DNA of 64,000 nucleotides from JAMXLG01 sp963818925 (GTDB lineage Bacteria; Vulcanimicrobiota; Vulcanimicrobiia; Vulcanimicrobiales; Vulcanimicrobiaceae), in NCBI GenBank assembly GCA_963818925.1, contig CAWFTN010000001.1, positions 2,666,001 through 2,730,000 on the forward strand. Direction: 5' to 3'. The notes under the pieces were generated by a model. That model ran no database searches and was not told where the DNA came from. It worked only from the letters and a program-made list of their open reading frames with translations. A program made the position numbers and the translations under genes. Below are positions 1 through 8,652 of this stretch, in pieces. Each line of letters begins with the position of its first letter. Position 1 is the stretch's first letter.

Positions 1-895
1 CGAGATAGGTGCGAATGACGCTGTATTCGGGCGATGCTTGCGGCACTTTCGAGAGACGGTCGAGCTCGCGCTCTGCCGCCTTCTGCACTTCTTCGGGCAT
101 CTTGGCTTCGTCGATCTTTTGACGCAGCTCGTTCGTTTCGGCTTGCTGCGGATCGACTTCGCCGAGTTCTTCTTGAATCGCGCGCAGCTGCTGGCGCAGG
201 TAAAACTCGCGCTGATTCTTCTCCATCTCGCGCTGAATGTCGCTCTGGATCTTATGACCCAGTTCGACGACTTCCAGCTCTTTGGTCAGCAGCAGGGTGA
301 GCTTGCGCATGCGCTTGGCCGTGTTGCGCTCTTCCAGCAGCGCTTGACGATCGGCCGTATCCAAACGCATCGTCGACGCAACGAAGTACGTCAACACCGC
401 GGGATCAGTGATGTTCTGCACTTCCATTTCCATCTCGCGCGGTGCTTGCGGGAGATAGGAGAGAAGCTTCTGGAAAAGGCCCGCGAGATTGCGCTGCATC
501 GCGAGCAATTCTTCGTTTTCAACGGTAACGTCGGGCAGCTCGGTATAGACCGAAACCATGTAGGGTTCGGTCTGCGTGAACTTCTCGATTTGGAAGACGC
601 TTTGGCCGGCGACGATACAACGGATCGTACCGTCCGGAACTTTGAGCATTTTTTGAATGACGCCGATGGTGCCGATGCGGTGGACGTCGTCCGGACCGGG
701 ATTTTCCTTCTCGCGATCCTTCAGCACGGTCAAACCGATCGGTTTGCCTTCGCGCAGTGCTTCTTCCACCAGCTGAATGCCCGGCTTCTTCACGACGGCG
801 AGCGGAATAACGGTGCTCGGGAAGAGCACCGCTTCTTGCAGCGGCAGAATGCCGATCAAGTTCGCGGGAACGATCGGTGTTTTTTTCTCGGGCAT
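1..895 (-). CDS. lon: ATP-dependent Lon protease, N-terminal part (runs off window)
   Basis: Translating the minus strand from the ATG at 895 gives about 298 residues that match the Lon substrate-binding LAN domain (PLQEAVLFPSTVIPLAVV near residues 18-36) and the helical neck (KNQREFYLRQQLRAIQEELG). The AAA+ ATPase and Ser-Lys protease domains lie beyond the left edge, so the gene is truncated by the window and not visibly broken. Lon is a cytosolic hexameric protease that degrades misfolded and regulatory proteins. It starts 3 bases after the hsp20 stop, so the two genes are probably co-transcribed as a heat-shock pair. Confidence 0.95.
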   Translation of the reverse strand, partial: MPEKKTPIVPANLIGILPLQEAVLFPSTVIPLAVVKKPGIQLVEEALREGKPIGLTVLKDREKENPGPDDVHRIGTIGVIQKMLKVPDGTIRCIVAGQSVFQIEKFTQTEPYMVSVYTELPDVTVENEELLAMQRNLAGLFQKLLSYLPQAPREMEMEVQNITDPAVLTYFVASTMRLDTADRQALLEERNTAKRMRKLTLLLTKELEVVELGHKIQSDIQREMEKNQREFYLRQQLRAIQEELGEVDPQQAETNELRQKIDEAKMPEEVQKAAERELDRLSKVPQASPEYSVIRTYL

Positions 896-898
896 ATC

Positions 899-1288
899 TT
901 AGGAAATCGACCTCTTCAGGATCATGCGAATTTCGGTGCGGGTTGACGGCAAAAAAGCGTTCGGCGAAACGGGAAGCGCGATAACGAGTACGCCTTCGGC
1001 GTAGCTCGCCGCTGCCTCACCGAGGAAGTCAACGGCAACCGGCAGGTGGAGTCGCTTAGCAAACGAGCCGTAGGCGATCTCCTTTTGAATGAACGAGCCC
1101 TGTCCAAAGCGGACCGTTTCGGTCCGGTGGCCGGTAATAAGGAGGTACCGGTCGTCGATCGCCACCCGGAGCGAATCCGGGTCGGCTCCGGCAACTTCAA
1201 CCGCCACGATAATCTGGCCACGTTCTTCGTCGACAAACACGTCGGCATTGGGCTCAAACCCCAGCCTGGGGCGAACGACAAAGTCCAT
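899..1288 (-). CDS. Hsp20/alpha-crystallin family small heat-shock protein
   Basis: This 129-residue protein is an alpha-crystallin domain with a very short N-terminal arm. It has the beta-strand pattern FEPNADVFVDEERGQIIV, then VEVAGADPDSLRVAI and LLITGHR, and ends with the strand VLVIALPV. Small heat-shock proteins are ATP-independent holdases that keep unfolding proteins soluble. The gene lies directly upstream of lon with a 3-base gap, and a CIRCE-like inverted repeat sits 22 bases before its ATG, which suggests HrcA-type heat-shock control. The family assignment is firm. The precise role is inferred. Confidence 0.9.
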   Translation of the reverse strand: MDFVVRPRLGFEPNADVFVDEERGQIIVAVEVAGADPDSLRVAIDDRYLLITGHRTETVRFGQGSFIQKEIAYGSFAKRLHLPVAVDFLGEAAASYAEGVLVIALPVSPNAFLPSTRTEIRMILKRSIS

Positions 1289-1309
1289 TGCTGTGTTAAA
1301 CCCGCACTC

Positions 1310-1336
1310 CTAGCAGTCGGATGCGCCGTCTGCTAA
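1310..1336. promoter_or_regulatory. CIRCE-like inverted repeat upstream of hsp20-lon
   Basis: The plus strand reads CTAGCAGTC, nine bases, GTCTGCTAA. Arm length, 9-base spacer and the TAGCA/TGCTA outer halves are those of CIRCE (TTAGCACTC-N9-GAGTGCTAA). The inner CTC/GAG is replaced by GTC/GTC. It lies 22 bases before the hsp20 start, where bound HrcA could block transcription. Confidence 0.5.
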
Positions 1337-1464
1337 AGGTTGTAGTTCCGGGCGCTTCCCCGCCGCGCCTTCCCTTATCCTACCCCGTGCAGAGCGAGCG
1401 CGGCTACGCCGATGACTAGTTGAATGGGTGACGAACAGCCGGACCGCACAAGAGGAGGGGCCCG

Positions 1465-2520
1465 ATGTACGTAGCCGTCGTCGACGACCAAGAGGCGTCG
1501 CTGGCGGGCTTTTCGCAGATTCTGAAGCGAATATCGGACGCGGAGCCGATCTGCTTCAAAAAAGCATCGGACGCGCTGCATTGGCTCGCCGGCGTCGACC
1601 CAGCTTTCATCGTCGTCAACAATACTCTTGCGGATATCAGTGGTCTCGATTTCATCCGGCGCCTGCGTTTGATACAGGGCCGTGAAGCCACGCCCATCAT
1701 CTTCACGACGGGCAAGGCGGGCGATCGTGATCTTCGCCGTGCCGCATTTGATTTGAACATACGCGCCTATCTCGAAAAGCCCATCAACCCATCCGAATTT
1801 CTCGTGCACGCCATCCACATCGTTGATGCTGCGCGTGAGAAGTCCGATCTTCACAATCGCTTGCGCGAATCGACGAAGCGCGCAGAGATGGGTGGAGGCG
1901 CCCCAAGCTGGGGCACCGGCATCGGCGAGATCATCGATGCGATGCTCGGCGTTGCGGTCATGCACGATCCGGCGATCGTCATCCATCACGAACTTGCATC
2001 GAAGCTTGCCGTCGTGCTCGGACGCGAAGTAAAGCTCACCGGCGAAGAATTGAACGTGCTCGGACACGCCGCGAGAATCTACGACATCGGCAAAGTGGCG
2101 ATTCCGCAGCGCATTCTCGAGACGCGCGCGCAAGCATCGGCGGCGGATCGCGTGTCGATCGAACGTCATTGCGACGCGGGAACGCGATTGCTCGCCGGTC
2201 GCGAAACGCCGGTTATGCGCGCCGCGATCGTGATCGCGCAAACGCATCACGAACGCTACGACGGCGCCGGCTATCCGCGCAAGCTGCGCGGGTCGTCAAT
2301 TCCGATCATGGGACGCATCGTCGCGGTCGCCGATTCACTTGCAGCACTGCTGCGAGCACGCGCCGATCGTCCGGCGCTCTCGCTCGCGCAAGCAATCGAA
2401 GTGATCGACCGCGGTTCGGGTAGCGCCTACGATCCGACCGTGGTCAACGCAATTCGCAGCGGACTCAACGACATCTCGCGCATCGTGCACGAAACCCAGC
2501 AAGCCGCGCAGGCGAGTTAA
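1465..2520 (+). CDS. Receiver/HD-GYP response regulator with degenerate active sites
   Basis: The 351-residue protein has an N-terminal receiver domain (about 1-120) and a C-terminal HD-GYP domain (about 155-345), an architecture that normally hydrolyses cyclic di-GMP. The receiver keeps the acidic pair D7-D8, T81/T82 and K105, but the phospho-acceptor position is Asn52 (VVNNTL, where the paralogue at 10163 has VVDYQM). The HD motif reads YDIGK (Y206-D207) instead of HDIGK. The later metal-ligand segment reads VADSLAAL where active members have VAD-x-(Y/F)-DAL. HHERYDGAGYP is intact. It may act as a non-catalytic sensor. Its 3' end overlaps the convergent gene by 4 bases. The ATG is preceded by GAGGAGG. 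Confidence 0.85.
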   Translation: MYVAVVDDQEASLAGFSQILKRISDAEPICFKKASDALHWLAGVDPAFIVVNNTLADISGLDFIRRLRLIQGREATPIIFTTGKAGDRDLRRAAFDLNIRAYLEKPINPSEFLVHAIHIVDAAREKSDLHNRLRESTKRAEMGGGAPSWGTGIGEIIDAMLGVAVMHDPAIVIHHELASKLAVVLGREVKLTGEELNVLGHAARIYDIGKVAIPQRILETRAQASAADRVSIERHCDAGTRLLAGRETPVMRAAIVIAQTHHERYDGAGYPRKLRGSSIPIMGRIVAVADSLAALLRARADRPALSLAQAIEVIDRGSGSAYDPTVVNAIRSGLNDISRIVHETQQAAQAS

Positions 2521-2933
2521 CGCGCGGCGCTGCGCAGCGACGCCCACAAGAGTCCGGCGACGAGCGCATCCTCCGCAAGACCCACGGCAAAGTCGGGAAT
2601 CTCGGTATTCTCTTTGACGAATTGCCGGAGCTTGGCCGCGGCAAACGCCGTTCCGATCGCCGCGACGGCGGCAATCGCGTAGGCTGCGGCATTCGGTTTG
2701 CCGACGCCGGTACGTACCGCGTAGATCGCGCCCCCGACGCGCGGCACGAGTCCGCCCGGCGTTGCGCGGCTCGGCACGAACGGGAGTTTGTCCGCAACCA
2801 TTTCTCCGCCGAGCGCCATCGCAGAACCGATGGGCAGACGCTTGGATTCTCCCCAACGCGCTACGAATGGTCCCGCAGTGGATCGAATTCCCGTCGTTGC
2901 GCCAAGAAGCGCCGATCGTACGTACGTGTTCAT
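2517..2933 (-). CDS. Small membrane protein, DUF4126-like
   Basis: The 138-residue hydrophobic protein begins with a segment ALLGATTGIRSTAGP typical of DUF4126-type membrane proteins. Glycine/alanine-rich helices follow near residues 82-100 and 115-132. The function of the family is unknown. Its ATG lies only 15 bases from the ATG of the divergent alcohol dehydrogenase gene, so each promoter must lie inside the other gene or the two must share control elements. No clear ribosome-binding site precedes this start, and the leader ACCTTTCTACC before the ATG recurs at the gene starting at 30051. Confidence 0.65.
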   Translation of the reverse strand: MNTYVRSALLGATTGIRSTAGPFVARWGESKRLPIGSAMALGGEMVADKLPFVPSRATPGGLVPRVGGAIYAVRTGVGKPNAAAYAIAAVAAIGTAFAAAKLRQFVKENTEIPDFAVGLAEDALVAGLLWASLRSAAR

Positions 2934-2948
2934 GGTAGAAAGGTTCCC

Positions 2949-3995
2949 ATGAAGGCAACAGTTTATCACGGCACCCGCGACGTTCGTCTCGAACGCGTTG
3001 CCGATCCGGCCGTCAAAGAGCCGACGGACGCAATCGTCCGCGTAACGCACGCCGCGATTTGCGGGTCGGACTTGTGGTTCTATCGCGGCGTCACGCAGTG
3101 GGAGCCCGGCGACCGCACGGGTCATGAGTTCATCGGGATCGTCGAAGAAACCGGTAGCGATGTTCACAGCGTACGGCGAGGCGACTACGTCGCCGCACCG
3201 TTCGTTTCGAGCGACGGCACGTGCGAATTTTGCCACGAAAATCTCCAAACGTCGTGCGTCCACATGACGAATTGGGGCGACGATGCGAACGGCGGACAAG
3301 CTGAAGCCGTGCGCGTGCCGTTTGCAGACGGCACGCTCGTCAAACTCGCCGGCGGCATCGCGGACGACGAACGCATGCTTGCGTCGGCGTTGACGCTGAC
3401 CGACGTCATGAGCACCGGCCACCACGGCATCGTCACCGCAAACACGCGGAGCGGCGGCACGGTGGTCGTGATCGGAGACGGCGCGGTCGGGTTGTGCGCC
3501 GTCCTCTCAGCGGCTCGCGTGCTCGATGCCGAGCACGTGATCGCAGTCGGACACAACCGTGCGCGTTTGGAACTCGCGCGCGAATTCGGAGCGACGCACA
3601 TTTTCAACTCGCACGATCACGGCGTTGCCGGCGAGATTCTCGAATTGACGAAGGGCGGTTCGCCGTCGGTGGTCGAGGCAGTCGGCAATCAATCCAGCAT
3701 GGAATTGGGAATCGAAATCGCGCGCCCCGGAGGAACGGTCAGCTTTGTCGGTGTTCCGCATAACGTGCAGCAGTTGCCGCTGCGCCCGATCTTCCTCAAA
3801 AACGTGTCACTGCATGGCGCGATCGCTCCCGCGCGCGCGTACATTCCGACCTTGATGCGATACGTCGAGGATCGATCGATCGATCCGTCACGCGTCTTCG
3901 ATTTGCGCTTGCCGCTCGATGGCGTCGCCGAAGGGTACGCGGCGATGGACGAGCGGCGCGCGATCAAGGTGCTGCTTGACACGGACGTTCACTGA
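2949..3995 (+). CDS. Zinc-dependent medium-chain alcohol dehydrogenase
   Basis: This 348-residue MDR-family oxidoreductase has a GroES-like N-terminal catalytic domain and a Rossmann nucleotide-binding domain (VVVIGDGAVGLCAV around residue 176). Catalytic-zinc ligands are visible at C38 (AAICGSD) and in the GHEF motif. The structural-zinc loop has three Cys (GTCEFC...SC), with Asp in place of the first Cys. That variant is familiar in this subfamily and may weaken the second zinc site. The substrate is unknown. GAAAGG lies six bases before the ATG. Its 3' end overlaps the start of the downstream hydrolase gene, which suggests coupled translation. Confidence 0.88.
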   Translation: MKATVYHGTRDVRLERVADPAVKEPTDAIVRVTHAAICGSDLWFYRGVTQWEPGDRTGHEFIGIVEETGSDVHSVRRGDYVAAPFVSSDGTCEFCHENLQTSCVHMTNWGDDANGGQAEAVRVPFADGTLVKLAGGIADDERMLASALTLTDVMSTGHHGIVTANTRSGGTVVVIGDGAVGLCAVLSAARVLDAEHVIAVGHNRARLELAREFGATHIFNSHDHGVAGEILELTKGGSPSVVEAVGNQSSMELGIEIARPGGTVSFVGVPHNVQQLPLRPIFLKNVSLHGAIAPARAYIPTLMRYVEDRSIDPSRVFDLRLPLDGVAEGYAAMDERRAIKVLLDTDVH

Positions 3996-4725
3996 GTACG
4001 GGGATCGCCGCAATCCGGCGATCCTTTTTCTTCACGGCATCCGCTTAGGGCGTGAAATTTGGGCGCCCCACGCGCGCTTGCTCGCGCGGTGCTATCACGT
4101 CGTTACCGTCGATCTTCCTGGGCACGGCGCGCAGGCGCACGTTGATTTCTCCGAAGACCATCTTCGCGACACCGTTTCGAATGCGGTCGAACGCATCTGC
4201 GCGTCGCCGCCGCTGATCGTCGGCTATTCCCTCGGCGGATACGTCGCCATGGAGTACGGCGCAAACCACCCGGACATGACCGCGGGGTTGGTGCTTGCGG
4301 GCTGCGCGATGGATTACGAAGGGTGGCGCCGTTTTCCGTACGAGATGAGCGCGCGGCTCAGCGAACTGGTCCCGCGCCAGTGGCTCGACGCCTTCTTTCA
4401 CGTTTCGCTGCGCGTGACGTTGCCGAAATCGGTCGCGCAAGTCGTCGAACAGATCCCGTTCAATCGCGACGTGTTCCGGCACACGGCCACCATTGCCCGC
4501 GGCAATGAACGGTTCAGCGAAAGGCTCGCAACGTATCGCAAACCGGTGCTCTTCGTCCAGGGAGAGTACGACGTGATCTTCCGAATGGACGAGAAGCGCT
4601 TCCTCTCGATGGTGCCGCAGGCGCGCCTTCGCGTCATCCGCCACGCCGATCACACGGCGCCCTTGCGACGGGTCAAGGAATTTTCGGATATCATCGCCGA
4701 CTTTGCGGGACGGATCTTCTCCTAA
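3976..4725 (+). CDS. Alpha/beta-hydrolase fold protein
   Basis: A 249-residue single-domain hydrolase with an oxyanion strand (AILFLHG), nucleophile elbow GYSLGG (catalytic Ser), acid in GEYDVIF and base His in HADHTAP. I chose the TTG at 3976 because the homologous strand begins about 15 residues later and AAGGTG lies just upstream. An upstream ATG at 3919 would give a low-quality N-terminus read through the dehydrogenase gene. The start overlaps the dehydrogenase stop by 20 bases. The substrate cannot be read from sequence. Esterase or lactonase activity on a product of the neighbouring dehydrogenase is only a guess. Confidence 0.8.
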   Translation: MTRTFTEYGDRRNPAILFLHGIRLGREIWAPHARLLARCYHVVTVDLPGHGAQAHVDFSEDHLRDTVSNAVERICASPPLIVGYSLGGYVAMEYGANHPDMTAGLVLAGCAMDYEGWRRFPYEMSARLSELVPRQWLDAFFHVSLRVTLPKSVAQVVEQIPFNRDVFRHTATIARGNERFSERLATYRKPVLFVQGEYDVIFRMDEKRFLSMVPQARLRVIRHADHTAPLRRVKEFSDIIADFAGRIFS

Positions 4726-4737
4726 AGGAGGGGCAGT

Positions 4738-6075
4738 TTGAGCACAAGCCGGCCCGCAGAGCTACAGCGGCGATTAGGTCTCGCCGATCTCACGCTCATT
4801 ACGATCGGTGCCGTGATCGGTTCCGGCATCTTCAGGACGCCCGCCGTCGTGGCTGCGCGTGCGCATTCGAACGTCTTGATTATGTCATGCTGGCTGATCG
4901 GCGGCGGGATCACGTTGATCGGCGGTTGCGTCTATGCCGAACTCGCTGCACGCCGTCCGCTCGACGGCGGCGCATATGCCTATTTGCGAGATGCGTTCAA
5001 TCCGCTCGTCGCGTTCCTCTTGCCGTGGCAGATGTTGCTGCTCTCGTACACCGGCAGCACGGCACTCTCGGCGGTGCTCTTCGCTGATTATCTTCTGCCG
5101 CTCACCGGTTTGCACATCCAACCGCGCATCGTCGCCGTTCTTGCTATCGCGGCCGTGACGTTGATCAATTTGCTCGGCGTGCGTCAGGGAAGTACGTGGC
5201 AGAACGTGCTCGTCTCACTCAAAGTGCTTGGCATCGGCTCCATCATCGTCGCCGGGATCCTGATCGCGCACCCCGTGACCGGGAGCGGACGGCAGCTTCC
5301 GGCATTCGGCTCGACGCTCGCGATCGTTGCTGCGATCGGCGTTGCGATGCTTCCGGTGCTCTACTCGTATAACAATTTTCAATCGGCGCCCTTTATGGCG
5401 GCCGAAACGAAGAATCCGGCTCTGACCATTCCGCGGGGCTTGATCATTGGAATCGTTGCCGTCGTCATCATCTATTTTTTGGCGAGCTTTGCGTATTTGC
5501 GTGTCCTCGGTCCGGCAGCGCTCGCCGCAACGGAGACGCCCGCGTCCGACGTGATGCGCGCGGTCTTTGGGTATCCAGGCGCCGTGATCGTGGCGCTCGC
5601 GATCGCAACGTCAACGCTCGGCTTTATGAGCTCGGCCGCGCTGCTCGCACCGCGCGCGTATTTTCAAATGGCGTACGATGGATTGTTCTTCAAACAGATT
5701 GCGTGGGTCAATCCGAAGACGAAGGTTCCGGCGGTTGCGATTGCGCTGCACGGAACGATCGCCGCGATCTATGCGGCGACCGGATCGTACGAACTCATTC
5801 TCAACTGGATCGCGGCGTGGATTTGGCTCTTCTCCCTGTTGTGCGCGATCGCGATCTTCATCTTCCGCAAGCGTGATGCAGGGCTGCCGCGACCTTCATT
5901 CAACGTGCCGCTCCACCCGTGGTCGACGGCCCTGTTTGTTCTCGCCATTCTCTTTATCTTCGTATCGAGTTATATCCAGTATCCCCTGGACACGTCACTC
6001 GGCGCGCTCATCAACATCGCTGGAGTAATCTTCTACATGATTTGGAATCGACGCCGTGCCACAGCTGCTGCGTAA
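4738..6075 (+). CDS. APC-family amino acid permease (first of a tandem pair)
   Basis: The 445-residue membrane protein has about 12 predicted helices. It carries the APC substrate motif GAVIGSGIF in helix 1 and the loop ETKNPALTIPRG typical of amino acid-polyamine-cation transporters. It probably imports or exchanges an amino acid across the inner membrane. The start is TTG, preceded by a near-perfect AAAGGAGG six bases upstream and overlapping the preceding stop codon. It is clearly paralogous to the next gene (same ELAARRP.DGG.YAY and P.LAIALQG-type segments), so the pair arose by tandem duplication. Confidence 0.9.
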   Translation: MSTSRPAELQRRLGLADLTLITIGAVIGSGIFRTPAVVAARAHSNVLIMSCWLIGGGITLIGGCVYAELAARRPLDGGAYAYLRDAFNPLVAFLLPWQMLLLSYTGSTALSAVLFADYLLPLTGLHIQPRIVAVLAIAAVTLINLLGVRQGSTWQNVLVSLKVLGIGSIIVAGILIAHPVTGSGRQLPAFGSTLAIVAAIGVAMLPVLYSYNNFQSAPFMAAETKNPALTIPRGLIIGIVAVVIIYFLASFAYLRVLGPAALAATETPASDVMRAVFGYPGAVIVALAIATSTLGFMSSAALLAPRAYFQMAYDGLFFKQIAWVNPKTKVPAVAIALHGTIAAIYAATGSYELILNWIAAWIWLFSLLCAIAIFIFRKRDAGLPRPSFNVPLHPWSTALFVLAILFIFVSSYIQYPLDTSLGALINIAGVIFYMIWNRRRATAAA

Positions 6076-7408
6076 ACTCGGTACCCGTGATGCTGCCCTC
6101 ATCGTGATGGGCGGCATCATAGGCTCAGGTATATTTGTAAATCCATCGGTGGTCGCGCGCCTCGTGCATACGACGCCATGGATCATGCTCGCATGGGTGA
6201 TCGGCGGACTCGTGGCGCTCGTCGGCGCAGGCATCTTCGCCGAACTCGCCGCGCGGCGTCCGCAGGATGGTGGCGTCTATGCGTATATGCGCGACGCGTA
6301 TCATCCGGTCGTGGCGTTCTGCTACGGATGGACGCTGTTACTCGTCTCACAAAGCGGAGGCAGCGCGGCAGCCGCCGTGACGTTTGCGTTTTATCTGCCG
6401 GCGATGACGGGTCTGCACCTGACTAACGCGACGCAAACCGCGATCGCCGTGTCCGTCGTTGCGCTCTTCACGATCGTGAACTGTCTCGGCGTTCGACAGG
6501 GCGCGACGACGCAGAATACATTCATGATCGCGAAGATCATCGCAATTCTTGCCGTGATTGCGGTCGGAACCTTCGCCGTCGGCCACGCCGGCGCTGTCCA
6601 ACCCGCACCCGTTCCGCCTGACTTTAATCCGCTCATCGCAATCGGCCTCGCGCTCGTACCGGTTCTCTTTGCATACAGCGGCTGGCAAACGTCAAGCTTT
6701 ATGAGCGGCGAGATGCGCGAACCGCATCGTACGCTGCCGCGCGGCATGATCGTGGGCGTCGTCGGCGTCATCGTCCTCTATCTCGCCATGAACGTCGTCT
6801 GTATCGTCGCGCTCGGCGAGAAACACCTCGCGAGCACGAACACACCGGCGTCGGACGTCGTGCGCGTCGTGCTCGGGCCGGTGGGCGCGCAGATCATGGC
6901 AGGCATCGTTGCGCTTTCGACGCTTGGATTCGTAACGAACCAAATTCTTACGTCGCCGCGCGTGTACTACCAAATGGCTGCGGATGGAACGTTCTTCAAA
7001 GCGCTGGCAAATATCAACGCGCGCACACACGTTCCAACGCTCGCAATCGCGCTGCAAGGTATTGCCGCGATTTTGCTCACGTTATGGGGCCGGTATGAAA
7101 TGATTCTCAACTGGGTGACGAGCGTCGACTACGTGTTCTTTGGTCTCGCGGCACTCGCGCTGATCATCTTCCGTACCCGCGATCGCGAAGCTGGCGCGCC
7201 GCAACCGTTTTTCCGCATGCCGTTCCATCCGTGGTCGACGATCGCGTTTCTCGTTGTTGCCTGGGCCGTCGTCCTCGACGTTCTCGTGAAAGATCCGCGC
7301 AACACATTCCTCGGGATCGCGGTGCTGCTAACCGGCATTCCCATCTATTTTCTCTTCGCGTGGCGGCAGCGACGCTACACTGGTGACGCACAAAAGGCCG
7401 AGGCTTAA
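6056..7408 (+). CDS. APC-family amino acid permease (second of a tandem pair)
   Basis: The 450-residue protein has the same fold as its upstream neighbour: GGIIGSGIF in helix 1, FAELAARRPQDGGVYAYM, and SFMSGEMREPHRTLPRG in the helix 6-7 loop. The GTG start at 6056 overlaps the upstream permease by 20 bases, which suggests translational coupling. Placed after a dehydrogenase and a hydrolase and before an ammonium channel, the pair suggests use of an amino acid or amine as nitrogen source, but the substrate is not identifiable. Confidence 0.9.
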   Translation: MPQLLRKLGTRDAALIVMGGIIGSGIFVNPSVVARLVHTTPWIMLAWVIGGLVALVGAGIFAELAARRPQDGGVYAYMRDAYHPVVAFCYGWTLLLVSQSGGSAAAAVTFAFYLPAMTGLHLTNATQTAIAVSVVALFTIVNCLGVRQGATTQNTFMIAKIIAILAVIAVGTFAVGHAGAVQPAPVPPDFNPLIAIGLALVPVLFAYSGWQTSSFMSGEMREPHRTLPRGMIVGVVGVIVLYLAMNVVCIVALGEKHLASTNTPASDVVRVVLGPVGAQIMAGIVALSTLGFVTNQILTSPRVYYQMAADGTFFKALANINARTHVPTLAIALQGIAAILLTLWGRYEMILNWVTSVDYVFFGLAALALIIFRTRDREAGAPQPFFRMPFHPWSTIAFLVVAWAVVLDVLVKDPRNTFLGIAVLLTGIPIYFLFAWRQRRYTGDAQKAEA

Positions 7409-7454
7409 CCGGAAGTCGAGTGCCGCCGCGACGCCCATCGTGTAACGTTCGAGT

Positions 7455-8645
7455 ATGGGACACGTCAATAGCGGCGACACCGCCTGGGTTCTCACGAGCG
7501 CCGCGCTCGTCATGCTCATGACGCCGGCGCTCGGATTTTTCTATGCCGGGCTCGTCCGGCGCAAGAACGTTCTCTCAACATTGATGTACAGCTTTATTGC
7601 GCTCTGCGCCGTGAGCGTGCAGTGGGTGCTCTGGGGATACACGCTGGCGTTTGGGCCCGATTGGCATCATCTCATCGGCGGGCTCGCGTGGATCGGGTTG
7701 AACGGCGTCGGTGCGGCGCCGAACACCGATTACGCGCCGACGATTCCTCATGCGGCGTTCGCGCTGTTTCAAATGATGTTCGCCGTCATCACGCCGGCAC
7801 TGATCACCGGCGGCTTCGCGGAGCGCAAGCGGTTCGCGGCGTTCGTGGCGTTCACGCTGCTGTGGGCGACGTTCGTCTACGATCCGATCGCGCATTGGGT
7901 GTGGGGGCACGGCGGATGGCTTGCCGATCTCGGCGCGCTCGATTTTGCGGGCGGCACCGTCGTGCACATCTCCTCCGGTGTCGCCGCGCTCGTGTGCGCG
8001 TGGATGCTTGGGCCGCGTCTGACGCACGAGCCGCACGAACCGCACGACCGGCGTATGATGCTCTTGGGGGCAGCGCTTTGCTGGTTCGGCTGGTTCGGAT
8101 TCAACGCGGGCAGCGCACTCGCCGCAAACGGCACGGCAGCGATCGCGTTCGTGAATACGAACGTTGCCGCTGCGATGGGCGCGCTCTTGTGGATGACGCT
8201 TACGTGGTGCCGCTCGGGGAATCCAACGGTCGGCGGCGCAGCAGCCGGCTCGATTGCCGGTCTCGTCGCAATCACGCCGGCGGCGGGATATGTGACGCCG
8301 GCCTCATCGATTTTGATCGGCGGCATCGCGGCGGCGGTGTGCTACACGGCGGTACACTTCCGCGAGCGCATGCGCGTCGATGACGCGCTCGATGTTTTTC
8401 CGGTGCACGGAATCGGTGGAACTGCCGGCGCGCTGTTGACCGGTATATTCGCGCTGCACGTCGACATCGGCAAACAACTGATCGCGCAGCTTCTCGCGAT
8501 TACCGCCGTCTGGCTGTACACGGCCGCGGCGACGTTCGTCATTTTAAAAGTTGTCAACGCGTTGATGCCGATCCGTGTCAGCGAACTCGAAGAACGCATC
8601 GGCCTCGACGCCACCCAACACGCCGAAGCCGCATACGCCAGTTGA
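7455..8645 (+). CDS. amt: Ammonium transporter, Amt/Mep family
   Basis: The 396-residue protein matches the 11-helix Amt channel, which conducts ammonia/ammonium through the inner membrane. The helix-1 signature AWVLTSAALVMLMTPALGFFYAGL, the AWVW-like loop (IAHWVWGHGGWL) and the pore His pair (VVHISSG and FPVHGIGGTAGAL) are present. There is no adjacent glnK/glnB PII gene, although amt and glnK are often paired. It follows the two permeases with a 46-base gap. Its 3' end is 7 bases from the convergent DUF3618 gene. Confidence 0.93.
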   Translation: MGHVNSGDTAWVLTSAALVMLMTPALGFFYAGLVRRKNVLSTLMYSFIALCAVSVQWVLWGYTLAFGPDWHHLIGGLAWIGLNGVGAAPNTDYAPTIPHAAFALFQMMFAVITPALITGGFAERKRFAAFVAFTLLWATFVYDPIAHWVWGHGGWLADLGALDFAGGTVVHISSGVAALVCAWMLGPRLTHEPHEPHDRRMMLLGAALCWFGWFGFNAGSALAANGTAAIAFVNTNVAAAMGALLWMTLTWCRSGNPTVGGAAAGSIAGLVAITPAAGYVTPASSILIGGIAAAVCYTAVHFRERMRVDDALDVFPVHGIGGTAGALLTGIFALHVDIGKQLIAQLLAITAVWLYTAAATFVILKVVNALMPIRVSELEERIGLDATQHAEAAYAS

Positions 8646-8652
8646 TCCTCGA

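Noticed and set aside
38..946. Plus-strand open frame of 302 codons
   Set aside because: Antisense of lon; the minus strand encodes a clear Lon N-terminus.
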